Source: Pseudeuparius sepicola
Taxonomy: Eukaryota > Arthropoda > Insecta > Coleoptera > Anthribidae
Assembly: GCA_963920635.1 (NCBI GenBank)
Contig: OY987300.1
Location: 80,825,899 to 80,889,898 of the forward strand
DNA length: 64,000 nt
Reading direction: 5' to 3'
Shown here: positions 18,991 through 33,100 of the stretch, piece by piece
Layout: each line of letters begins with the position of its first letter
Numbering within the stretch: position 1 is the first letter of the stretch
Notes under the pieces: model-generated
Seen by the model: the letters and a program-made list of their open reading frames with translations, nothing else
Told to the model about the DNA's origin: nothing
The model's database searches: none
Position numbers and translations under genes: made by a program

Positions 18991-21900
18991 GGTCTTGGGG
19001 GTGGAAAGGGGTGAAGACGAGGTTCGCAAATTCTGATTATTTGTGGATAGTTAGAATAGGTGGCCTTAAACTAACTTCCGTGAAAATAGAAGTCATGCAA
19101 GTGAAAACGGCCGTTTTCCCGATTTTTTTACGTTTTTCGGTCTTGGGGGTGGAAAGGGGTGAAGACGAGGTTCGCAAATTCTGATTCTTCGTGGATAGTT
19201 AGAATAGGTGGCCTTAAACTAATTTCCCTGAAAAGAAAAGTCATGCAAGTGAAAACGGCGGTTTTCCCGATTTTTTAAAGTTTTTCGGTCTTGGGGGTGG
19301 AAAGGGGTGAAGACGAGGTTCGCAAATTCTGATTCTTTGTGGATAGTTAGAATAGGTGGCCTTAAACTAATTTCCGTGAAAATAAAAGTCATGCAAGTGA
19401 AAACGGCCGTTTTCCCGATTTTTTTAGGTTTTTCGGTCTTGGGGGTGGAAAGGGGTGAAGACGAGGTTCGCAAATTCTGATTCTTTGTGGATAGTTAGAA
19501 TAGCTGGCCTTAAACTAATTTCCGTGAAAAGAAAAGTCATGCAAGTGAAAATGGCGGTTTTCCCGATTTTTTTAAGTTTTTCGGTCTTGGGGGTGGAAAG
19601 GGGTGAAGACGAGGTTCGCAAATTCTGATTCTTTGTGGATAGTTGGAATAGGTGGCCTTAAACTAATTTCCGTGAAAAGAAAAGTCATGCAAGTGAAAAC
19701 GGCGGTTTCCCCGATTTTTTTACGTTTTTCGGTCTTGGGGGTGGAAAGGGGTGAAGACGAGGTTCGCAAATTCTGATTATTTGTGGATAGTTAGAATAGG
19801 TGGCCTTAAACTAATTTCCGTGAAAAGAAAAGTCATGCAAGTGAAAACGGCGGTTTTCCCGATTTTTTAAAGTTTTTCGGTCTTGGGGGTGGAAAGGGGT
19901 GAAGACGAGGTTCGCAAATTCTGATTCTTTGTGGATAGTTAGAATAGGTGGCCTTAAACTAATTTCCGTGAAAAGAAAAGTCATGCAAGTGAAAACGGCG
20001 GTTTTCCCGATTTTTTTAAGTTTTTCGGTCTTGGGGGTGGAAAGGGGTGAAGACGAGGTTCGCAAATTCTGATTCTTTGTGGATAGTTAGAATAGGTGGC
20101 CTTAAACTAATTTCCGTGAAAAGAAAAGTCATGCAAGTGAAAACGGCGGTTTTCCCGATTTTTTAAAGTTTTTCGGTCTTGGGGGTGGAAAGGGGTGAAG
20201 ACGAGGTTCGCAAATTCTGATTCTTTGTGGATAGTTAGAATAGGTGGCCTTAAACTAATTTCCGTGAAAATAAAAGTCATGCAAGTGAAAACGGCCGTTT
20301 TCCCGATTTTTTTAGGTTTTTCGGTCTTGGGGGTGGAAAGGGGTGAAGACGAGGTTCGCAAATTCTGATTCTTTGTGGATAGTTAGAATAGCTGGCCTTA
20401 AACTAATTTCCGTGAAAAGAAAAGTCATGCAAGTGAAAATGGCGGTTTTCCCGATTTTTTTAAGTTTTTCGGTCTTGGGGGTGGAAAGGGGTGAAGACGA
20501 GGTTCGCAAATTCTGATTCTTTGTGGATAGTTGGAATAGGTGGCCTTAAACTAATTTCCGTGAAAAGAAAAGTCATGCAAGTGAAAACGGCGGTTTCCCC
20601 GATTTTTTTACGTTTTTCGGTCTTGGGGGTGGAAAGGGGTGAAGACGAGGTTCGCAAATTCTGATTATTTGTGGATAGTTAGAATAGGTGGCCTTAAACT
20701 AATTTCCGTGAAAAGAAAAGTCATGCAAGTGAAAACGGCGGTTTTCCCGATTTTTTAAAGTTTTTCGGTCTTGGGGGTGGAAAGGGGTGAAGACGAGGTT
20801 CGCAAATTCTGATTCTTTGTGGATAGTTAGAATAGGTGGCCTTAAACTAATTTCCGTGAAAATAAAAGTCATGCAAGTGAAAACGGCCGTTTTCCCGATT
20901 TTTTTAGGTTTTTCGGTCTTGGGGGTGGAAAGGGGTGAAGACGAGGTTCGCAAATTCTGATTCTTTGTGGATAGTTAGAATAGGTGGCCTTAAACTAATT
21001 TCCGTGAAAAGAAAAGTCATGCAAGTGAAAACGGCGGTTTTCCCGATTTTTTAAAGTTTTTCGGTCTTGGGGGTGGAAAGGGGTGAAGACGAGGTTCGCA
21101 AATTCTGATTCTTTGCGGATAGTTAGAATAGGTGGCCTTAAACTAATTTCCGTGAAAAGAAAAGTCATGCAAGTGAAAACGGCGGTTTCCCCGATTTTTT
21201 TACGTTTTTCGGTCTTGGGGGTGGAAAGGGGTGAAGACGAGGTTCGCAAATTCTGATTATTTGTGGATAGTTAGAATAGGTGGCCTTAAACTAACTTCCG
21301 TGAAAATAGAAGTCATGCAAGTGAAAACGGCCGTTTTCCCGATTTTTTTACGTTTTTCGGTCTTGGGGGTGGAAAGGGGTGAAGACGAGGTTCGCAAATT
21401 CTGATTCTTCGTGGATAGTTAGAATAGGTGGCCTTAAACTAATTTCCCTGAAAAGAAAAGTCATGCAAGTGAAAACGGCGGTTTTCCCGATTTTTTAAAG
21501 TTTTTCGGTCTTGGGGGTGGAAAGGGGTGAAGACGAGGTTCGCAAATTCTGATTCTTTGTGGATAGTTAGAATAGGTGGCCTTAAACTAATTTCCGTGAA
21601 AATAAAAGTCATGCAAGTGAAAACGGCCGTTTTCCCGATTTTTTTAGGTTTTTCGGTCTTGGGGGTGGAAAGGGGTGAAGACGAGGTTCGCAAATTCTGA
21701 TTCTTTGTGGATAGTTAGAATAGCTGGCCTTAAACTAATTTCCGTGAAAAGAAAAGTCATGCAAGTGAAAATGGCGGTTTTCCCGATTTTTTTAAGTTTT
21801 TCGGTCTTGGGGGTGGAAAGGGGTGAAGACGAGGTTCGCAAATTCTGATTCTTTGTGGATAGTTGGAATAGGTGGCCTTAAACTAATTTCCGTGAAAAGA

Positions 21901-23430
21901 AAAGTCATGCAAGTGAAAACGGCGGTTTCCCCGATTTTTTTACGTTTTTCGGTCTTGGGGGTGGAAAGGGGTGAAGACGAGGTTCGCAAATTCTGATTAT
22001 TTGTGGATAGTTAGAATAGGTGGCCTTAAACTAATTTCCGTGAAAAGAAAAGTCATGCAAGTGAAAACGGCGGTTTTCCCGATTTTTTAAAGTTTTTCGG
22101 TCTTGGGGGTGGAAAGGGGTGAAGACGAGGTTCGCAAATTCTGATTCTTTGTGGATAGTTAGAATAGGTGGCCTTAAACTAATTTCCGTGAAAAGAAAAG
22201 TCATGCAAGTGAAAACGGCGGTTTTCCCGATTTTTTTAAGTTTTTCGGTCTTGGGGGTGGAAAGGGGTGAAGACGAGGTTCGCAAATTCTGATTCTTTGT
22301 GGATAGTTAGAATAGGTGGCCTTAAACTAATTTCCGTGAAAAGAAAAGTCATGCAAGTGAAAACGGCGGTTTTCCCGATTTTTTAAAGTTTTTCGGTCTT
22401 GGGGGTGGAAAGGGGTGAAGACGAGGTTCGCAAATTCTGATTCTTTGTGGATAGTTAGAATAGGTGGCCTTAAACTAATTTCCGTGAAAATAAAAGTCAT
22501 GCAAGTGAAAACGGCCGTTTTCCCGATTTTTTTAGGTTTTTCGGTCTTGGGGGTGGAAAGGGGTGAAGACGAGGTTCGCAAATTCTGATTCTTTGTGGAT
22601 AGTTAGAATAGCTGGCCTTAAACTAATTTCCGTGAAAAGAAAAGTCATGCAAGTGAAAATGGCGGTTTTCCCGATTTTTTTAAGTTTTTCGGTCTTGGGG
22701 GTGGAAAGGGGTGAAGACGAGGTTCGCAAATTCTGATTCTTTGTGGATAGTTGGAATAGGTGGCCTTAAACTAATTTCCGTGAAAAGAAAAGTCATGCAA
22801 GTGAAAACGGCGGTTTCCCCGATTTTTTTACGTTTTTCGGTCTTGGGGGTGGAAAGGGGTGAAGACGAGGTTCGCAAATTCTGATTATTTGTGGATAGTT
22901 AGAATAGGTGGCCTTAAACTAATTTCCGTGAAAAGAAAAGTCATGCAAGTGAAAACGGCGGTTTTCCCGATTTTTTAAAGTTTTTCGGTCTTGGGGGTGG
23001 AAAGGGGTGAAGACGAGGTTCGCAAATTCTGATTCTTTGTGGATAGTTAGAATAGGTGGCCTTAAACTAATTTCCGTGAAAATAAAAGTCATGCAAGTGA
23101 AAACGGCCGTTTTCCCGATTTTTTTAGGTTTTTCGGTCTTGGGGGTGGAAAGGGGTGAAGACGAGGTTCGCAAATTCTGATTCTTTGTGGATAGTTAGAA
23201 TAGGTGGCCTTAAACTAATTTCCGTGAAAAGAAAAGTCATGCAAGTGAAAACGGCGGTTTTCCCGATTTTTTAAAGTTTTTCGGTCTTGGGGGTGGAAAG
23301 GGGTGAAGACGAGGTTCGCAAATTCTGATTCTTTGCGGATAGTTAGAATAGGTGGCCTTAAACTAATTTCCGTGAAAAGAAAAGTCATGCAAGTGAAAAC
23401 GGCGGTTTCCCCGATTTTTTTACGTTTTTC
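18991..23430 (-). repeat. Two tandem copies of a 15-monomer higher-order repeat (2,220 bp)
   Basis: The stretch from about 18991 to 21210 recurs at about 21211 to 23430, offset by exactly 2,220 bp (15 x 148). The rows I compared are identical, including rare bases such as CTAACTTCCG with AATAGAAGTC (19073 and 21293) and GAATAGCTGGCC (19499 and 21719). The match fails on both sides, at about 18980 and after 23500, where the third copy would have CTAACTTCC but has CTAATTTCC. A nested 6-monomer repeat (888 bp) is visible inside each copy. Confidence 0.85.
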
Positions 23431-26400
23431 GGTCTTGGGGGTGGAAAGGGGTGAAGACGAGGTTCGCAAATTCTGATTATTTGTGGATAGTTAGAATAGG
23501 TGGCCTTAAACTAATTTCCGTGAAAAGAAAAGTCATGCAAGTGAAAACGGCGGTTTTCCCGATTTTTTAAAGTTTTTCGGTCTTGGGGGTGGAAAGGGGT
23601 GAAGACGAGGTTCGCAAATTCTGATTCTTTGTGGATAGTTAGAATAGGTGGCCTTAAACTAATTTCCGTGAAAAGAAAAGTCATGCAAGTGAAAACGGCG
23701 GTTTCCCCGATTTTTTTACGTTTTTCGGTCTTGGGGGTGGAAAGGGGTGAAGACGAGGTTCGCAAATTCTGATTATTTGTGGATAGTTAGAATAGGTGGC
23801 CTTAAACTAATTTCCGTGAAAAGAAAAGTCATGCAAGTGAAAATGGCGGTTTTCCCGATTTTTTTAAGTTTTTCGGTCTTGGGGGTGGAAAGGGGTGAAG
23901 ACGAGGTTCGCAAATTCTGATTCTTTGTGGATAGTTGGAATAGGTGGCCTTAAACTAATTTCCGTGAAAAGAAAAGTCATGCAAGTGAAAACGGCGGTTT
24001 CCCCGATTTTTTTACGTTTTTCGGTCTTGGGGGTGGAAAGGGGTGAAGACGAGGTTCGCAAATTCTGATTATTTGTGGATAGTTAGAATAGGTGGCCTTA
24101 AACTAATTTCCGTGAAAAGAAAAGTCATGGAAGTGAAAACGGCGGTTTTCCCGATTTTTTAAAGTTTTTCGGTCTTGGGGGTGGAAAGGGGCGAAGACGA
24201 GGTTCGCAAATTCTGATTCTTTGTGGATAGTTAGAATAGGTGGCCTTAAACTAATTTCCGTGAAAAGAAAAGTCATGCAAGTGAAAACGGCGGTTTCCCC
24301 GATTTTTTTACGTTTTTCGGTCTTGAGGGTGGAAAGGGGTGAAGACGAGGTTCGCAAATTCTGATTCTTCGTGGATAGTTAGAATAGGTGGCCTTAAACT
24401 AATTTCCGTGAAAAGAAAAGTCATGCAAGTGAAAACGGCGGTTTCCCCGATTTTTTTACGTTTTTCGGTCTTGGGGGTGGAAAGGGGTGAAGACGAGGTT
24501 CGCAAATTCTGATTATTTGTGGATAGTTAGAATAGGTGGCCTTAAACTAATTTCCGTGAAAATAAAAGTCATGCAAGTGAAAACGGCCGTTTTCCCGATT
24601 TTTTTACGTTTTTCGGTCTTGGGATTGGAAAGGGGTGAAGACGAGGTTCGCAAATTCTGATTCTTCGTGGATAGTTAGAATAGGTGGCCTTAAACTAATT
24701 TCCCTGAAAAGAAAAGTCATGCAAGTGAAAACGGCGGTTTCCCCGATTTTTTTACGTTTTTCGATCTTGGGGGTGGAAAGGGGTGAAGACGAGGTTCGCA
24801 AATTCTGATTATTTGTGGATAGTTAGAATAGGTGGCCTTAAACTAATTTCCCTGAAAAGAAAAGTCATGCAAGTGAAAACGGCGGTTTTCCCGATTTTTT
24901 AAAGTTTTTCGGTCTTGGGGGTGGAAAGGGGTGAAGACGAGGTTCGCAAATTCTGATTATTTGTGGATAGTTAGAATAGGTGGCCTTAAACTAATTTCCG
25001 TGAAAATAAAAGTCATGCAAGTGAAAACGGCCGTTTTCCCGATTTTTTTACGTTTTTCGGTCTTGAGGGTGGAAAGGGGTGAAGACGAGGTTCGCAAATT
25101 CTGATTCTTCGTGGATAGTTAGAATAGGTGGCCTTAAACTAATTTCCGTGAAAATAAAAGTCATGCAAGTGAAAACGGCCGTTTTCCCGTTTTTTTTACG
25201 TTTTTCGGTCTTGGGGGTGGAAAGGGGTGAAGACGAGGTTCGCAAATTCTGATTCTTCGTGGATAGTTAGAATAGGTGGCCTTAAACTAATTTCCCTGAA
25301 AAGAAAAGTCATGCAAGTGAAAACGGCGGTTTTCCCGATTTTTTAAAGTTTTTCGGTCTTGGGGGTGGAAAGGGGTGAAGACGAGGTTCGCAAATTCTGA
25401 TTCTTTGTGGATAGTTAGAATAGGTGGCCTTAAACTAATTTCCGTGAAAAGAAAAGTCATGCAAGTGAAAACGGCGGTTTCCCCGATTTTTTTACGTTTT
25501 TCGGTCTTGGGGGTGGAAAGGGGTGAAGACGAAGTTCGCAAATTCTGATTATTTGTGGATAGTTAGAATAGGTGGCCTTAAACTAATTTCCGTGAAAAGA
25601 AAAGTCATGCAAGTGAAAACGGCGGTTTTCCCGATTTTTTAAAGTTTTTCGGTCTTGGGGGTGGAAAGGGGTGAAGACGAGGTTCGCAAATTCTGATTCT
25701 TTGTGGATAGTTAGAATAGGTGGCCTTAAACTAATTTCCGTGAAAAGAAAAGTCATGCAAGTGAAAACGGCGGTTTCCCCGATTTTTTTACGTTTTTCGG
25801 TCTTGGGGGTGGAAAGGGGTGAAGACGAGGTTCGCAAATTCTGATTATTTGTGGATAGTTAGAATAGGTGGCCTTAAACTAATTTCCGTGAAAATAAAAG
25901 TCATGCAAGTGAAAACGGCCGTTTTCCCGATTTTTTTACGTTTTTCGGTCTTGGGGGTGGAAAGGGGTGAAGACGAGGTTCGCAAATTCTGATTCTTCGT
26001 GGATAGTTAGAATAGGTGGCCTTAAACTAATTTCCCTGAAAAGAAAAGTCATGCAAGTGAAAACGGCGGTTTTCCAGATTTTTTAAAGTTTTTCGGTCTT
26101 GGGGGTGGAAAGGGGTGAAGACGAGGTTCGCAAATTCTGATTCTTTGTGGATAGTTAGAATAGGTGGCCTTAAACTAATTTCCGTGAAAATAAAAGTCAT
26201 GCAAGTGAAAACGGCCGTTTTCCCGATTTTTTTAGGTTTTTCGGTCTTGGGGGTGGAAAGGGGTGAAGACGAGGTTCGCAAATTCTTATTATTTGTGGAT
26301 AGTTAGAATAGGTGGCCTTAAACTAATTTCCCTGAAAAGAAAAGTCATGCAAGTGAAAACGGCGGTTTTCCCGATTTTTTAAAGTTTTTCGGTCTTGGGG

Positions 26401-29400
26401 GTGGAAAGGGGTGAAGACGAGGTTCGCAAATTCTGATTATTTGTGGATAGTTAGAATAGGTGGCCTTAAACTAATTTCCCTGAAAAGAAAAGTCATGCAA
26501 GTGAAAACGGCGGTTTCCCCGATTTTTTTACGTTTTTCGGTCTTGGGGGTGGAAAGGGGTGAAGACGAGGTTCGCAAATTCTGATTATTTGTGGATAGTT
26601 AGAATAGGTGGCCTTAAACTAATTTCCCTGAAAAGAAAAGTCATGCAAGTGAAAACGGCGGTTTTCCCGATTTTTTAAAGTTTTTCGGTCTTGGGGGTGG
26701 AAAGGGGTGAAGACGAGGTTCGCAAATTCTGATTATTTGTGGATAGTTAGAATAGGTGGCCTTAAACTAATTTCCGTGAAAATAAAAGTCATGCAAGTGA
26801 AAACGGCCGTTTTCCCGATTTTTTTACGTTTTTCGGTCTTGAGGGTGGAAAGGGGTGAAGACGAGGTTCGCAAATTCTGATTCTTCGTGGATAGTTACAA
26901 TAGGTGGCCTTAAACTAATTTCCGTGAAAATAAAACTCATGCAAGTGAAAACGGCCGTTTTCCCGATTTTTTTACGTTTTTCGGTCTTGAGGGTGGAAAG
27001 GGGTGAAGACGAGGTTCGCAAATTCTGATTCTTCGTGGATAGTTAGAATAGGTGGCCTTAAACTAATTTCCGTGAAAATAAAAGTCATGCAAGTGAAAAC
27101 GGCCGTTTTCCCGTTTTTTTTACGTTTTTCGGTCTTGGGGGTGGAAAGGGGTGAAGACGAGGTTCGCAAATTCTGATTCTTCGTGGATAGTTAGAATAGG
27201 TGGCCTTAAACTAATTTCCCTGAAAAGAAAAGTCATGCAAGTGAAAACGGCGGTTTTCCCGATTTTTTAAAGTTTTTCGGTCTTGGGGGTGGAAAGGGGT
27301 GAAGACGAGGTTCGCAAATTCTGATTCTTTGTGGATAGTTAGAATAGGTGGCCTTAAACTAATTTCCGTGAAAATAAAAGTCATGCAAGTGAAAACGGCC
27401 GTTTTCCCGATTTTTTTAGGTTTTTCGGTCTTGGGGGTGGAAAGGGGTGAAGACGAGGTTCGCAAATTCTGATTCTTTGTGGATAGTTAGAATAGGTGGC
27501 CTTAAACTAATTTAATAATAATAATAGTGTCTTTATTCATTGGTATAAGCATAGTGACAAATACATTTTCAATGATGGCGGCGTTCATACAAATGCTCTT
27601 CCACGCAACCATCTAATTTCCGTGAAAAGAAAAGTCATGCAAGTGAAAACGGCGGTTTTCCCGATTTTTTTAAGTTTTTCGGTCTTGGGGGTGGAAAGGG
27701 GTGAAGACGAGGTTCGCAAATTCTGATTCTTTGTGGATAGTTAGAATAGGTGGCCTTAAACTAATTTCCGTGAAAAGAAAAGTCATCCAAGTGAAAACGG
27801 CGGTTTTCCCGATTTTTTAAGTTTTTCGGTCTTGGGGGTGGAAAGGGGTGAAGACGAAGTTCGCAAATTCTGATTCTTTGTGGATAGTTAGAATAGGTGG
27901 CCTTAAACTAATTTCCGTGAAAAGAAAAGTCATGCAAGTGAAAACGGCGGTTTACCCGATTTTTTTACGTTTTTCGGTCTTGGGGGTGGAAAGGGGTGAA
28001 GACGAGGTTCGCAAATTCTGATTATTTGTGGATAGTTAAAATAGGTGGCCTTTAACTAATTTCCGTGAAAAGAAAAGTCATGCAAGTGAAAACGGCGGTT
28101 TCCCCGATTTTTTTACGTTTTTCGGTCTTGAGGGTGGAAAGGGGTGAAGACGAGGTTCGCAAATTCTGATTCTTCGTGAATAGTTAGAATAGGTGGCCTT
28201 AAACTAATTTCCGTGAAAAGAAAAGTCATGCAAGTGAAAACGGCGGTTTCCCCGATTTTTTTACGTTTTTCGGTCTTGGGGGTGGAAAGGGGTGAAGACG
28301 AGGTTCGCAAATTCTGATTATTTGTGGATAGTTAGAATAGGTGGCCTTAAACTAATTTCCGTGAAAATAAAAGTCATGCAAGTGAAAACGGCCGTTTTCC
28401 CGATTTTTTACGTTTTTCGGTCTTGGGGGTGGAAAGGGGTGAAGACGAGGTTCGCAAATTCTGATTCTTCGTGGATAGTTAGAATAGGTGGCCTTAAACT
28501 AATTTCCCTGAAAAGAAAAGTCATGCAAGTGAAAACGGCGGTTTTCCCGATTTTTTAAAGTTTTTCGGTCTTGGGGGTGGAAAGGGGTGAAGACGAGGTT
28601 CGCAAATTCTGATTCTTTGTGGATAGTTAGAATAGCTGGCCTTAAACTAATTTCCGTGAAAAGAAAAGTCATGCAAGTGAAAATGGCGGTTTTCCCGATT
28701 TTTTTAAGTTTTTCGGTCTTGGGGGTGGAAAGGGGTGAAGACGAGGTTCGCAAATTCTGATTCTTTGTGGATAGTTGGAATAGGTGGCCTTAAACTAATT
28801 TCCGTGAAAAGAAAAGTCATGCAAGTGAAAACGGCGGTTTCCCCGATTTTTTTACGTTTTTCTGTCTTGGGGGTGGAAAGGGGTGAAGACGTGGTTCGCA
28901 AATTCTGATTATTTGTGGATAGTTAGAATAGGTGGCCTTAAACTAATTTCCGTGAAAAGAAAAGTCATGCAAGTGAAAACGGCGGTTTTCCCGATTTTTT
29001 AAAGTTTTTCGGTCTTGGGGGTGGAAAGGGGTGAAGACGAGGTTCGCAAATTCTGATTCTTTGTGGATAGTTAGAATAGGTGGCCTTAAACTAATTTCCG
29101 TGAAAAGAAAAGTCATGCAAGTGAAAACGGCGGTTTTCCCGATTTTTTTAAGTTTTTCGGTCTTGGGGGTGGAAAGGGGTGAAGACGAGGTTCGCAAATT
29201 CTGATTCCCTGTGGATAGTTAGAATAGGTGGCCTTAAACTAATTTCCGTGAAAAGAAAAGTCATGCAAGTGAAAACGGCGGTTTTCCCGATTTTTTAAGT
29301 TTTTCGGTCTTGGGGGTGGAAAGGGGTGAAGACGAAGTTCGCAAATTCTGATTCTTTGTGGATAGTTAGAATAGGTGGCCTTAAACTAATTTCCGTGAAA

Positions 29401-30180
29401 AGAAAAGTCATGCAAGTGAAAACGGCGGTTTTCCCGATTTTTTAAGTTTTTCGGTCTTGGGGGTGGAAAGGGGTGAAGACGAGGTTCGCAAATTCTGATT
29501 CTTTGTGGATAGTTTGAATAGGTGGCCTTAAACTAATTTCCGTGAAAATAAAAGTCATGCAAGTGAAAACGGGTGTTTTCCCGATTTTTTTACGTTTTTC
29601 GGTCTTGGGGGTGGAAAGGGGTGAAGACGAGGTTCGCAAATTCTGATTCTTCGTGGATAGTTAGAATAGGTGGCCTTAAACTAATTTCCCTGAAAAGAAA
29701 AGTCATGCAAGTGAAAACGGCGGTTTTCCCGATTTTTTAAAGTTTTTCGGTCTTGGGGTGGAAAGGGGTGAAGACGAGGTTCGCAAATTCTGATTCTTTG
29801 TGGATAGTTAGAATAGGTGGCCTTAAACTAATTTCCGTGAAAATAAAAGTCATGCAAGTGAAAACGGCTGTTTTCCCGATTTTTTTAAGTTTTTCGGTCT
29901 TGGGGGTGGAAAGGGGTGAAGACGAGGTTCGCAAATTCTGATTCTTCGTGGATAGTTAGAATAGGTGGCCTTAAACTAATTTCCCTGAAAAGAAAAGTCA
30001 TGCAAGTGAAAACGGCGGTTTTCCCGATTTTTTAAAGTTTTTCGGTCTTGGGGGTGGAAAGGGGTGAAGACGAGGTTCGCAAATTCTGATTCTTTGTGGA
30101 TAGTTAGAATAGGTGGCCTTAAACTAATTTCCGTGAAAATAAAAGTCATGCAAGTGAAAACGGCCGTTTTCCCGATTTTT
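22500..30180 (-). repeat. Large duplicated satellite block 1
   Basis: About 7.7 kb that matches block 2 at an offset of 7,649 bp in its first part and 7,945 bp after about 25.2 kb. The 296-bp difference is exactly two monomers. Shared rare variants include GTCATGGAAGTG (about 24125), TTGGGATTGG (about 24619) and GTTACAATAGG (about 26894), plus the 99-bp insertion. Edges are approximate. Confidence 0.75.
27514..27612 (-). mobile_element. 5'-truncated LINE-like insertion in satellite, copy 1
   Basis: Non-satellite sequence of 99 bp is flanked by CTAATTT at 27507-27513 and 27613-27619, a 7-bp target-site duplication of one monomer site. Read on the minus strand it ends GAATAAAGACACTATTATTA..., that is, a poly(A) signal followed by an (ATT)n tail. 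A 3' end with a simple-sequence tail, a variable-length duplication and severe 5' truncation are typical of non-LTR retrotransposons. No coding sequence remains, so the clade cannot be named. Confidence 0.75.
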
Positions 30181-33100
30181 TTAGGTTTTTCGGTCTTGGG
30201 GGTGGAAAGGGGTGAAGACGAGGTTCGCAAATTCTGATTCTTTGTGGATAGTTAGAATAGCTGGCCTTAAACTAATTTCCGTGAAAAGAAAAGTCATGCA
30301 AGTGAAAATGGCGGTTTTCCCGATTTTTTTAAGTTTTTCGGTCTTGGGGGTGGAAAGGGGTGAAGACGAGGTTCGCAAATTCTGATTCTTTGTGGATAGT
30401 TGGAATAGGTGGCCTTAAACTAATTTCCGTGAAAAGAAAAGTCATGCAAGTGAAAACGGCGGTTTCCCCGATTTTTTTACGTTTTTCGGTCTTGGGGGTG
30501 GAAAGGGGTGAAGACGAGGTTCGCAAATTCTGATTATTTGTGGATAGTTAGAATAGGTGGCCTTAAACTAATTTCCGTGAAAAGAAAAGTCATGCAAGTG
30601 AAAACGGCGGTTTTCCCGATTTTTTAAAGTTTTTCGGTCTTGGGGGTGGAAAGGGGTGAAGACGAGGTTCGCAAATTCTGATTCTTTGTGGATAGTTAGA
30701 ATAGGTGGCCTTAAACTAATTTCCGTGAAAATAAAAGTCATGCAAGTGAAAACGGCCGTTTTCCCGATTTTTTTAGGTTTTTCGGTCTTGGGGGTGGAAA
30801 GGGGTGAAGACGAGGTTCGCAAATTCTGATTCTTTGTGGATAGTTAGAATAGGTGGCCTTAAACTAATTTCCGTGAAAAGAAAAGTCATGCAAGTGAAAA
30901 CGGCGGTTTTCCCGATTTTTTAAAGTTTTTCGGTCTTGGGGGTGGAAAGGGGTGAAGACGAGGTTCGCAAATTCTGATTCTTTGCGGATAGTTAGAATAG
31001 GTGGCCTTAAACTAATTTCCGTGAAAAGAAAAGTCATGCAAGTGAAAACGGCGGTTTCCCCGATTTTTTTACGTTTTTCGGTCTTGGGGGTGGAAAGGGG
31101 TGAAGACGAGGTTCGCAAATTCTGATTATTTGTGGATAGTTAGAATAGGTGGCCTTAAACTAATTTCCGTGAAAAGAAAAGTCATGCAAGTGAAAACGGC
31201 GGTTTTCCCGATTTTTTAAAGTTTTTCGGTCTTGGGGGTGGAAAGGGGTGAAGACGAGGTTCGCAAATTCTGATTCTTTGTGGATAGTTAGAATAGGTGG
31301 CCTTAAACTAATTTCCGTGAAAAGAAAAGTCATGCAAGTGAAAACGGCGGTTTCCCCGATTTTTTTACGTTTTTCGGTCTTGGGGGTGGAAAGGGGTGAA
31401 GACGAGGTTCGCAAATTCTGATTATTTGTGGATAGTTAGAATAGGTGGCCTTAAACTAATTTCCGTGAAAAGAAAAGTCATGCAAGTGAAAATGGCGGTT
31501 TTCCCGATTTTTTTAAGTTTTTCGGTCTTGGGGGTGGAAAGGGGTGAAGACGAGGTTCGCAAATTCTGATTCTTTGTGGATAGTTGGAATAGGTGGCCTT
31601 AAACTAATTTCCGTGAAAAGAAAAGTCATGCAAGTGAAAACGGCGGTTTCCCCGATTTTTTTACGTTTTTCGGTCTTGGGGGTGGAAAGGGGTGAAGACG
31701 AGGTTCGCAAATTCTGATTATTTGTGGATAGTTAGAATAGGTGGCCTTAAACTAATTTCCGTGAAAAGAAAAGTCATGGAAGTGAAAACGGCGGTTTTCC
31801 CGATTTTTTAAAGTTTTTCGGTCTTGGGGGTGGAAAGGGGCGAAGACGAGGTTCGCAAATTCTGATTCTTTGTGGATAGTTAGAATAGGTGGCCTTAAAC
31901 TAATTTCCGTGAAAAGAAAAGTCATGCAAGTGAAAACGGCGGTTTCCCCGATTTTTTTACGTTTTTCGGTCTTGAGGGTGGAAAGGGGTGAAGACGAGGT
32001 TCGCAAATTCTGATTCTTCGTGGATAGTTAGAATAGGTGGCCTTAAACTAATTTCCGTGAAAAGAAAAGTCATGCAAGTGAAAACGGCGGTTTCCCCGAT
32101 TTTTTTACGTTTTTCGGTCTTGGGGGTGGAAAGGGGTGAAGACGAGGTTCGCAAATTCTGATTATTTGTGGATAGTTAGAATAGGTGGCCTTAAACTAAT
32201 TTCCGTGAAAATAAAAGTCATGCAAGTGAAAACGGCCGTTTTCCCGATTTTTTTACGTTTTTCGGTCTTGGGATTGGAAAGGGGTGAAGACGAGGTTCGC
32301 AAATTCTGATTCTTCGTGGATAGTTAGAATAGGTGGCCTTAAACTAATTTCCCTGAAAAGAAAAGTCATGCAAGTGAAAACGGCGGTTTCCCCGATTTTT
32401 TTACGTTTTTCGATCTTGGGGGTGGAAAGGGGTGAAGACGAGGTTCGCAAATTCTGATTATTTGTGGATAGTTAGAATAGGTGGCCTTAAACTAATTTCC
32501 CTGAAAAGAAAAGTCATGCAAGTGAAAACGGCGGTTTTCCCGATTTTTTAAAGTTTTTCGGTCTTGGGGGTGGAAAGGGGTGAAGACGAGGTTCGCAAAT
32601 TCTGATTATTTGTGGATAGTTAGAATAGGTGGCCTTAAACTAATTTCCGTGAAAATAAAAGTCATGCAAGTGAAAACGGCCGTTTTCCCGATTTTTTTAC
32701 GTTTTTCGATCTTGGGGGTGGAAAGGGGTGAAGACGAGGTTCGCAAATTCTGATTATTTGTGGATAGTTAGAATAGGTGGCCTTAAACTAATTTCCCTGA
32801 AAAGAAAAGTCATGCAAGTGAAAACGGCGGTTTTCCCGATTTTTTAAAGTTTTTCGGTCTTGGGGGTGGAAAGGGGTGAAGACGAGGTTCGCAAATTCTG
32901 ATTATTTGTGGATAGTTAGAATAGGTGGCCTTAAACTAATTTCCCTGAAAAGAAAAGTCATGCAAGTGAAAACGGCGGTTTTCCCGATTTTTTAAAGTTT
33001 TTCGGTCTTGAGGGTGGAAAGGGGTGAAGACGAGGTTCGCAAATTCTGATTCTTCGTGGATAGTTAGAATAGGTGGCCTTAAACTAATTTCCGTGAAAAT

